Origin: Streptomyces sp. MUM 178J
GTDB taxonomy: Bacteria; Actinomycetota; Actinomycetes; Streptomycetales; Streptomycetaceae
Assembly (NCBI RefSeq): GCF_022414575.1
Contig: NZ_JADWYQ010000070.1
Span: forward strand, 1-20,241
Length of the DNA: 20,241 bases
Direction of reading: 5' to 3'
Under the pieces are notes generated by a model that was not told the origin of the DNA, searched no databases, and saw only the letters and a list, made by a program, of their open reading frames with translations. How positions within the stretch are numbered: position 1 is the stretch's first letter; each line of letters opens with the position of its first letter. Position numbers and translations under genes: made by a program. Below are positions 14,822 through 20,241 of the stretch, in pieces.

Positions 14822-15888
14822 AGACTCCGCTCACCGAGCTTGTCGGAGTGCGGCATCCGGTCGTGCAGACCGGGATGGGGTGGGTGGCCGGGCCACGGCT
14901 GGTCTCCGCCGCCGCGAACGCCGGGGCGCTGGGCATCCTCGCGTCCGCGACCATGACGCCCGGCGGGCTGCGCGCCGCGGTACGGGAGGTGGCCGCCCGC
15001 ACGGACGCCCCCTTCGGGGTCAATCTGCGGGCCGACGCCCCCGACGCCCGCGAGCGGGTCCGGATCATCGTCGAGGAGGGCGTGAGAGTGGCGTCGTTCG
15101 CGCTCGCGCCCTCGCGCGAGCTCATCGCCGAGTTGAGGGACGCGGGCGTGGTCGTGATCCCTTCGGTGGGTGCGCGGCGGCATGCGGAGAAGGTCGCGGC
15201 GTGGGGCGCGGACGCGGTGATCGTGCAGGGCGGAGAGGGCGGCGGGCACACCGGCGAGGTGGCGACCGGGGTGCTGCTGCCGCAGGTCGTCGACGCGGTG
15301 TCGGTGCCGGTGGTCGCGGCCGGCGGCTTCCGGGACGGGCGCGGGCTGGTGGCGGCGCTGGCGTACGGCGCGGCGGGCGTCGCCATGGGGACCCGCTTTC
15401 TGCTCACGTCGGACTCGACGGTGCCGGACGCCGTCAAGGCGCGCTATCTGGCGGCGTCCGTGCGGGACGTCACGGTGACCACGGCGGTCGACGGGCTGCC
15501 GCACCGGGTGCTCCGCACGGATCTGGTCGACGCGCTGGAGCGCGCCGGGCGTCTCAGGGCGCTGCTGCACGCGCTGCGCAGCGCCGCCCGCTTCCGCCGG
15601 ATCTCGGGGCTGTCCTGGGCCGCGCTGGTCCGCGACGGCCGTGCGCTGAAGCACGGCCGGGAGCTGTCCCTCAGCCAGGTGCTGCTCGCCGCGAACACCC
15701 CCATGCTGCTGAAGGCCGCCATGGTCGACGGCCGTACGGACCTGGGGGTGATGTCGTCCGGTCAGGTCGCGGGTGTGATCGAGGACCTGCCGAGCTGCGC
15801 GGAGCTGGTGGAGCGGGTGATGCGGGAGGCGGAGGAGGTGCTCGACGGGCTGGGGTCCCTCGGCCGGGCCGGCCGGGGCAGCCGCTGA
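14818..15888 (+). CDS. ipdC: Flavin-dependent 5-hydroxy-HIC-CoA dehydrogenase IpdC (nitronate monooxygenase-like)
   Basis: A 356-residue FMN-binding TIM-barrel protein of the nitronate monooxygenase/2-nitropropane dioxygenase family; M. tuberculosis IpdC is about 355. Visible features are HPVVQTGMGWVAGP at the N-terminus, GGEGGGHTGEV (the flavin phosphate and catalytic-loop region), PVVAAGGFRDGRG, and GVAMGTRFLLT. Mycobacterial IpdC is assigned to unsaturation of the 5-hydroxy bicyclic CoA ester, before oxidation by IpdF and ring opening by EchA20. Ordinary family members oxidise nitroalkanes, so context carries the assignment. It is the last gene of the plus unit and faces fadA6 across 22 bp. 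A Gly/Arg-rich tail has no evident role. Confidence 0.88.
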   Translation: MKTPLTELVGVRHPVVQTGMGWVAGPRLVSAAANAGALGILASATMTPGGLRAAVREVAARTDAPFGVNLRADAPDARERVRIIVEEGVRVASFALAPSRELIAELRDAGVVVIPSVGARRHAEKVAAWGADAVIVQGGEGGGHTGEVATGVLLPQVVDAVSVPVVAAGGFRDGRGLVAALAYGAAGVAMGTRFLLTSDSTVPDAVKARYLAASVRDVTVTTAVDGLPHRVLRTDLVDALERAGRLRALLHALRSAARFRRISGLSWAALVRDGRALKHGRELSLSQVLLAANTPMLLKAAMVDGRTDLGVMSSGQVAGVIEDLPSCAELVERVMREAEEVLDGLGSLGRAGRGSR

Positions 15889-15910
15889 GCCCGGCGGCGC
15901 TCGGTGAGGC

Positions 15911-17068
15911 CTACAGGCGTTCGATGACCGTGACGTTCGCCTGGCCGCCGCCCTCGCACATCGTCTGGAGGCCGAACCGGCCGCCCGTCCGCTCCAGTTC
16001 GTGCAGCAGCGTCGTCATCAGCCGTGCGCCGGTCGCGCCCAGCGGATGGCCCAGGGCGATCGCGCCGCCGTTGGCGTTCACCCGTTCCGGGTCCGCGCCC
16101 GTCTCCTGCAGCCAGGCGAGCACGACCGGGGCGAACGCCTCGTTGATCTCGACCAGGTCCATGTCGTCGATGGACATGCCGGTCTTCTTCAGCGCGTGGG
16201 CGGTGGCCGGGATGGGTGCGGTCAGCATGCGGATCGGGTCCTCGCCGCGCACCGACAGATGGTGCACGCGGGCGCGGGGCGTCAGGCCGTGGTCGCGGAC
16301 CGCCCGTTCGCTTGCCAGCAGCAGCGCCGCCGCGCCGTCCGAGACCTGGGAGGAGCAGGCCGCGGTGATCGTTCCGCCGTCGAGGACCGGCTTCAGGGCC
16401 GCCATCCGCTCCAGGGTGGTGTCACGGCGCGGGCCCTCGTCCGCCGTCATGTCCCCGTACGGCACGATCTCCTTCTCAAAGCGGCCCTCGTCGGCCGCCC
16501 GGACCGCGCGACGGTGGGAGGTGAGGGCGAACTCCTCCATGGCACGCCGCGAGATGCCCCATTTGCGGGCGATCAGCTCCGCACCGTGGAACTGGCTGAC
16601 CGGGGCCCGGCCGTAGCGCGCCCGCCAGCCCGAGCTGCCCGCGAAGGGGCCCTCGGTGAGCCCGAGCGGCTCGGCGGCCTGCCGGGAGGCGAAGGCGATC
16701 GGCACCTGGGACATGTTCTGCACGCCGCCCGCGACGACGAGGTCCTGAGTGCCGGAGAGCACACCCTGCGCGGCGAAGTGCACGGCCTGCTGCGAGGAGC
16801 CGCACTGCCGGTCGACGGTGACGCCCGGCACCTCCTCGGGCAGCCCGGCCGCCAGCCAGCAGGTGCGGGCGATGTCGCCGGCCTGCGGGCCGACCGTGTC
16901 CAGGCAGCCGAAGACCACGTCCTCCACGGCGGCGGGGTCGATGGAGGAGCGTTCGACCAGCGCGGTCAGCACATGGGCGCCGAGGTCGGCGGGGTGGACC
17001 GCGGCGAGGCCGCCCCTGCGCCGCCCCACCGGGGTGCGTACCGCTTCGACGATGTATGCCTCGGCCAT
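15911..17068 (-). CDS. fadA6: Acetyl-CoA acetyltransferase (thiolase) FadA6
   Basis: A 385-residue degradative thiolase; M. tuberculosis FadA6 is 386. In the pathway it releases acetyl-CoA from the open diketo acyl-CoA formed by IpdAB. The catalytic residues are visible: nucleophile Cys89 (VDRQCGSSQQ), His341 (GHPLGATGAR) and Cys371 (CEGGGQANV). The start ATG 17068 has AAGGAG about 9 bases upstream. It is the last gene of the ipdF-kstR2-fadA6 unit, separated from kstR2 by 61 bp that contain a 7-bp tandem repeat. Confidence 0.92.
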   Translation of the reverse strand: MAEAYIVEAVRTPVGRRRGGLAAVHPADLGAHVLTALVERSSIDPAAVEDVVFGCLDTVGPQAGDIARTCWLAAGLPEEVPGVTVDRQCGSSQQAVHFAAQGVLSGTQDLVVAGGVQNMSQVPIAFASRQAAEPLGLTEGPFAGSSGWRARYGRAPVSQFHGAELIARKWGISRRAMEEFALTSHRRAVRAADEGRFEKEIVPYGDMTADEGPRRDTTLERMAALKPVLDGGTITAACSSQVSDGAAALLLASERAVRDHGLTPRARVHHLSVRGEDPIRMLTAPIPATAHALKKTGMSIDDMDLVEINEAFAPVVLAWLQETGADPERVNANGGAIALGHPLGATGARLMTTLLHELERTGGRFGLQTMCEGGGQANVTVIERL

Positions 17069-17091
17069 GGCTGACGCTCCTTCGCTGCCAG

Positions 17092-17126
17092 GTGCTGGGG
17101 GCTGGGTGCTGGGTGCTGGGTGCTGG
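17092..17126. repeat. 7-bp tandem repeat between kstR2 and fadA6
   Basis: Five consecutive heptamers: GTGCTGG, GGGCTGG, GTGCTGG, GTGCTGG, GTGCTGG. The next unit, GTGTCAG, is already degenerate. The array starts right after the kstR2 stop (17132-17130) and ends 24 bp before the fadA6 ATG, so copy-number change would alter only the spacing. Confidence 0.9.
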
Positions 17127-17129
17127 GTG

Positions 17130-17741
17130 TCAGGTGTCCCGTACGGCGATGCCGTCCAGCACCATCGACAGGTACTGGCGGGCGATCTCCTCGGGGCTGT
17201 GCTGTCCCCCCGGCCGGTACCAGGAGGCGGCGACCCACACGGTGTCGCGCAGGAACCGGTAGGCGAGCCGGACGTCCAGATCGGCGCGGAACGCCTTCTC
17301 GGCCACCCCGCGCTGAAGCGTGCCGAGCCATGCCTGCTCGAACTTCCGCTGGGACTCGGTGAGATAGGCGAAGCGCGGCTGGGCGGCCAGGTGGCGGGAC
17401 TCCTTCTGGTAGATGGCGACGGCCGCGCGGTGCCGGTCGATCTCCCGGAAGGACTCGGTGACCAGGGCCTCGATGGTCTCCCGCGGGCCGAGTCCGGTGC
17501 CGAGGACGGCGTCGTACCCCTGCCACAGCTCGTCGAGGAAGGTGGAGAGGATCTCGTCGACCATCGACTCCTTGGAGTCGAAGTGGTAGTAGAGGCTGCC
17601 CGCGAGCATCCCGGCCGTGTCCGCGATCCGCCGGACGGTGGTGGCGTTGTAGCCGTGCGCGGCGAACACCTCGGCCGCCGTGTCGAGTAGTTCCCTGCGT
17701 CGGTCGGGCACGGAGGCCGCGGCCACCTGTGTCTTCTTCAT
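17130..17741 (-). CDS. kstR2: TetR-family repressor of HIP catabolism, KstR2
   Basis: A 203-residue TetR regulator; M. tuberculosis KstR2 is 200. The N-terminal helix-turn-helix is TTVRRIADTAGMLAGSLYYHF (34-54, 21 residues), followed by DSKESMVDEIL. The ligand domain keeps motifs I recall from KstR2: the YQKESRHLAAQPRF segment, YRFLRDTVWVAASWYRPGG, and QYLSMVLDGI at the end. In mycobacteria KstR2 represses this gene set until HIP-CoA binds. ATG 17741 is chosen; GTG 17750 would add MPK, and neither has a strong ribosome site. It lies 38 bp after ipdF, so it is probably transcribed from the operator-controlled promoter at 18594 and represses itself. Confidence 0.9.
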   Translation of the reverse strand: MKKTQVAAASVPDRRRELLDTAAEVFAAHGYNATTVRRIADTAGMLAGSLYYHFDSKESMVDEILSTFLDELWQGYDAVLGTGLGPRETIEALVTESFREIDRHRAAVAIYQKESRHLAAQPRFAYLTESQRKFEQAWLGTLQRGVAEKAFRADLDVRLAYRFLRDTVWVAASWYRPGGQHSPEEIARQYLSMVLDGIAVRDT

Positions 17742-17779
17742 CTTGGGCACATGACCATTGTCGTCCCCGGGCGGCGGAC

Positions 17780-18577
17780 CTAGGCACGCTGGCTGCTCAC
17801 GGCGACGACCTCGCCGGTCATATACGAGGAGTAGCCGCTGGCCAGGAAGACGATCACGTTGGCGACCTCCCAGGGTTCGGCGCAGCGCCCGAAGGCCTCC
17901 CGCGCGGTCAGCTCGTCGAGCAGCTCGGGTGAGGTGACCCTGGCCAGATGCGGGTGCATGGCCAGGCTCGGCGCGACCGCGTTGACCCGCACTCCGTACT
18001 GAGCGGCCTCGATGGCGGCGCACCGGGTCAGGGCCATGACGCCCGCCTTGGCGGCGGCGTAGTGGGCCTGGCCGGACTGGGCCCGCCAGCCGAGGACGGA
18101 GGCGTTGTTGACGACGCAGCCGCCGGGGTGGCGCTCAGGGGTGTCCCGGAAGCGGCGCAGGGCGGCGCGGGTGCAGCGGAAGGTGCCGGTCAGGGTGGTG
18201 TCGAGGACCGCGGACCACTGCTCGTCGGCCATCTCGGCGAGGGGCGCGGATCCGCCGAGCCCGGCGTTGTTGACGACGATGTCCAGTCGGCCGTGCAGCC
18301 GCACCGCGGTGTCGAACAGCGCCTGGACCTGGCGCTCCCGGGTGACGTCGCAGGGCAGTGCGGCGACCGCGCCGACGCCGAACTCCTCGGCGAGCGCCGC
18401 CTCCGCCTCCTTCAGCCGACGGGCGTGCCGGTCGCCGAGGAGGACGCGCGCACCCTCCTCGAGGAGTCTGCGGGCGGTCGCGCCGCCGATCCCCGCGCCG
18501 GCCGCGGCCGTGACGAGGGCGGTGCGGCCGGTGAGCAGGCCGTGCCCCGGAACGTACTGCGCCTTGTTGTCCGTCAC
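17780..18577 (-). CDS. ipdF: Short-chain dehydrogenase IpdF (5-hydroxy-HIEC-CoA oxidation)
   Basis: A 265-residue SDR corresponding to mycobacterial Rv3559c (IpdF, 262 residues). IpdF is assigned to oxidation of the 5-hydroxy group of the unsaturated bicyclic CoA ester to the ketone used by EchA20. Visible residues: TAAAGAGIG at 23-31, Asp49 ending the second strand (LLGDRH), NNAG at 103-106, and catalytic Ser160, Tyr173 and Lys177 (YAAAK). The TAAAGxGIG form of the glycine motif and the VPGHGLL leader are shared with the mycobacterial protein as I recall it. The start is GTG 18577, without a clear ribosome site. It heads the minus unit ipdF-kstR2-fadA6 and is divergent from fadE31. Confidence 0.88.
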   Translation of the reverse strand: MTDNKAQYVPGHGLLTGRTALVTAAAGAGIGGATARRLLEEGARVLLGDRHARRLKEAEAALAEEFGVGAVAALPCDVTRERQVQALFDTAVRLHGRLDIVVNNAGLGGSAPLAEMADEQWSAVLDTTLTGTFRCTRAALRRFRDTPERHPGGCVVNNASVLGWRAQSGQAHYAAAKAGVMALTRCAAIEAAQYGVRVNAVAPSLAMHPHLARVTSPELLDELTAREAFGRCAEPWEVANVIVFLASGYSSYMTGEVVAVSSQRA

Positions 18578-18593
18578 GGCGGCACGTTAACCT

Positions 18594-18607
18594 ACCAAAC
18601 ACTTGTT
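18594..18607. promoter_or_regulatory. Proposed KstR2 operator, ipdF/fadE31 divergent gap
   Basis: ACCAAACACTTGTT fits AnCAAGnnCTTGnT at all but one defined position (A for the left inner G). The dyad extends outward as CCTAnCAA and TTGnTAGG (18591-18610), with 8 of 10 pairs matching. On the plus strand, TTGTTG (18564-18569), 18 bases, and TAACCT (18588-18593) form a plausible promoter whose start would fall at about the operator's centre. Binding would block fadE31 and, on the other strand, ipdF-kstR2-fadA6. Confidence 0.72.
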
Positions 18608-18626
18608 AGGGAAGGTTGGCAACCGC

Positions 18627-19766
18627 ATGGACCTGGACAGCTCCCCCGGCGACGACGCCTTCCGCGCCGAGGCCCGCGCCTGGCTCGCCGCGCATGTGCC
18701 CGCCGAGCCGCTTCCCTCCCTGGAGACGCGCGAGGGCTTCGCGGCCCACCGCGCCTGGGAGGCCGTGCTGTACGCGGACCGCTGGTCGGCACTCTCCTGG
18801 CCGCGGGAGTACGGCGGCCGGGGCGCGGACGTCTTCCGGTGGCTGGCCTTCGAGGAGGAGTACTACGCGGCGGGCGCTCCCGGCCGGGTCTCGCAGAACG
18901 GCATCCAGCTGCTCGCCCCCACGCTCTTCGACCACGGCACGGCCGAGCAGCGGGCGCGGGTGCTGCCCGCGATGGCCGCCGGCGCGGAGATCTGGGCGCA
19001 GGCCTGGTCGGAGCCGGAGGCGGGATCGGATCTGGCCGCGCTGACGTCCCGGGCGGTGCCCACGGACGGCGGCTGGCTGCTGTCGGGCCGGAAGGCCTGG
19101 TCCTCGCGGGCGGCCTTCGCGGACCGGGCCTTCGGACTGTTCCGTACGGACCCGGGGGCGGCCAGGCCCCATCAAGGGCTGACGTATCTGATGTTCGACC
19201 TGCGGGCGCCGGGGGTCGCAGTGCGGCCCGTCGGGCGGCTGGACGGCAAGCCCGCCTTCGCCGAACTCCTCTTGGACGGGGTTTTCGTGCCGGACGCGGA
19301 TGTGATCGGGGAGCCCGGGCAGGGCTGGCGGATCGCCATGTCCGCCACGGGCGACGAGCGGGGGCTGACGCTGCGCTCCCCCGGCCGGTTCCTGGCCGCC
19401 GCGGACCGGCTGGTGCGGCTGTGGCGCGAGCGGGGGGAGCCGGAGGGGGCGCGCGACCGGGTGGCGGACGCGGTGATCGGCGCACGGGCCTACCAGCTGT
19501 TCGCGTGCGCCGCCGCCTCGCGCTCCGCCGCAGGCGCGGCCCTGGGGGCGGAGTCCAGTCTCAACAAGGTGTTCTGGTCGGAGTACGACCTCGCCCTGCA
19601 CGAGACGGCACTCGATCTGCTCGGCGACCAGGCGGAGCGGGCGGACGGCGACTGGGCGGAGGGGTACGTCTTCGCGCTCGCGGGCCCCGTCTACGCCGGC
19701 ACGAACGAGATCCAGCGCGACATCATCGCCGAGCGGCTGCTCGGGCTGGAGAAGGGCCGCCGCTGA
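18627..19766 (+). CDS. fadE31: Acyl-CoA dehydrogenase subunit, FadE31-like
   Basis: A 379-residue FAD-dependent acyl-CoA dehydrogenase subunit; mycobacterial FadE31 is about 377. Motifs: WPREYGGRGAD near the N-terminus, AQAWSEPEAGSDLAAL (the flavin/substrate signature), the DERG segment with Glu244, and VYAGTNEIQRDIIAERLLG at the end. The usual catalytic Glu of YEGT is Ala357 here. Steroid acyl-CoA dehydrogenases of mycobacteria form two-gene heterotetramers and, in FadE26, use a Glu near position 247, so Glu244 is the likely base. It probably pairs with the next gene to oxidise an open-chain product after ring cleavage. ATG 18627 is chosen, with GGGAAGG 11 bases upstream. A TTG at 18603 lies inside the operator and is unlikely. 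Confidence 0.88.
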   Translation: MDLDSSPGDDAFRAEARAWLAAHVPAEPLPSLETREGFAAHRAWEAVLYADRWSALSWPREYGGRGADVFRWLAFEEEYYAAGAPGRVSQNGIQLLAPTLFDHGTAEQRARVLPAMAAGAEIWAQAWSEPEAGSDLAALTSRAVPTDGGWLLSGRKAWSSRAAFADRAFGLFRTDPGAARPHQGLTYLMFDLRAPGVAVRPVGRLDGKPAFAELLLDGVFVPDADVIGEPGQGWRIAMSATGDERGLTLRSPGRFLAAADRLVRLWRERGEPEGARDRVADAVIGARAYQLFACAAASRSAAGAALGAESSLNKVFWSEYDLALHETALDLLGDQAERADGDWAEGYVFALAGPVYAGTNEIQRDIIAERLLGLEKGRR

Positions 19767-20241
19767 TGCGTTTTCTGCTCACCGGGGAACAGACCGCGTT
19801 CGCCCGCTCACTGGACGCGATGCTCACGGCGGCGGACACGCCGGGGGCGGTGCGGGCGTGGGCGGCCGGGGACTTCACCGCCGGGCGCACGCTGTGGTCC
19901 CGGCTGGCCGAGGCGGGCGTCCTCGCGCTGGCCGTGCCCGAGGCGTACGAGGGGCTGGGGCCGCGGCCCGTCGATCTGGCCGTCGCCTTCGTGGAACTGG
20001 GCCGTCACGCGGCGCCGGGGCCGTACGCCGAGACGGCCGGTGCGGCCGCGCTGCTGTCCGCGCTGGCGGAACTGGGCGATCCGGCGCCGGCGAAGCGCCT
20101 GCTGCCGCCGGTCGCCGCGGGCTCGCTGATGCCGACCCTCACCCTGCACGGTGCGGGCCCGTACGCCCTCGACGCGGACGCGGCGGACTGCGTCCTCGCC
20201 GTCGGGCCCGACGGCTCGGGCGGGGCGGCCACGGTGCGTCT
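19766..20241 (+). CDS. fadE32: Acyl-CoA dehydrogenase subunit, FadE32-like, partial
   Basis: The 5' part (158 codons) of a second acyl-CoA dehydrogenase subunit; the window ends inside it. It begins MRFLLTGEQTAFARSLDAML and has the helical N-terminal domain with LWSRLAEAGVLALAVPEAYE and LGRHAAPGPYAETAG. Short steroid subunits of the FadE32/FadE33 type, which lack the classic catalytic Glu or FAD residues, look like this. The ATG overlaps the fadE31 stop by one base (TGATG), as expected for partners of one enzyme. Whether it is closer to FadE32 or FadE33 cannot be judged from the fragment. Confidence 0.8.
   Translation, partial: MRFLLTGEQTAFARSLDAMLTAADTPGAVRAWAAGDFTAGRTLWSRLAEAGVLALAVPEAYEGLGPRPVDLAVAFVELGRHAAPGPYAETAGAAALLSALAELGDPAPAKRLLPPVAAGSLMPTLTLHGAGPYALDADAADCVLAVGPDGSGGAATVR

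Noticed and set aside
12699..16616. Several long plus-strand frames (12699-14054, 13451-14821, 14880-16616) that extend across or past the ipd genes
   Set aside because: Parts of these track entries are true gene tails joined to out-of-frame stretches; the real genes begin at 13182, 14051 and 14818, and the frame at 14880 is a shadow.

Overview
The window is high-GC actinobacterial DNA, almost certainly Streptomyces. The grounds are the strong G/C third-position bias, many GTG/TTG starts, a close relative of the Streptomyces griseus trypsin (SprT), and families such as DUF6193 that I know mainly from this genus. Family names come from recalled sequence patterns; no database search was run.

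Left part (1-3.7 kb): aminopeptidase N (pepN) and a HAD-family hydrolase, both on the minus strand. A 31-bp inverted repeat covers what looks like the promoter of the HAD gene. That promoter would give a leaderless mRNA.

Accessory and decaying part (about 3.6-7.3 kb): two small secreted-protein genes each need one frameshift to join a signal peptide to its body. There is also a small membrane protein, a VanZ-like membrane protein with an extracytoplasmic PepSY-like tail, a frameshifted C-terminal scrap that resembles DUF1524 HNH nucleases, another scrap that resembles a winged helix, and a pair of direct repeats that may be an IS end. Base composition is more mixed than on either side.

Middle part (7.3-10.5 kb): ordinary chromosomal genes. 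These are a DUF6193 protein, a stand-alone AroQ-type chorismate mutase, a secreted trypsin with its terminator hairpin, and a putative HExxH zinc peptidase with a C-terminal zinc ribbon.

Right part (10.55-20.24 kb, runs off the end): a compact gene set that matches, gene by gene, the KstR2-controlled block of Mycobacterium tuberculosis (Rv3548c to Rv3563). That block degrades the last two rings (C and D) of cholesterol and other steroids, via the indanedione propionate HIP. The order is SDR, SDR (minus); echA20, ipdA, ipdB, ipdC (plus); fadA6, kstR2, ipdF (minus); fadE31, fadE32 (plus, the last cut by the window edge). Both divergent gaps hold a 14-bp palindrome close to the published KstR2 motif AnCAAGnnCTTGnT. 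Two operators could therefore control all four transcription units, including kstR2 itself. Genes inside each unit overlap by 1-4 bases, which suggests translational coupling. The flow inferred from the mycobacterial pathway is: IpdC and IpdF oxidise the HIP-CoA-derived bicycle, EchA20 opens ring D, IpdAB opens ring C, FadA6 thiolyses the open chain, and FadE31-FadE32 continue beta-oxidation. fadD3 and fadE30 are not in the window.

Several short tandem duplications sit just 3' of genes: 17 bp after sprT, 27 bp at the end of the first SDR gene, and a 7-bp repeat after kstR2.
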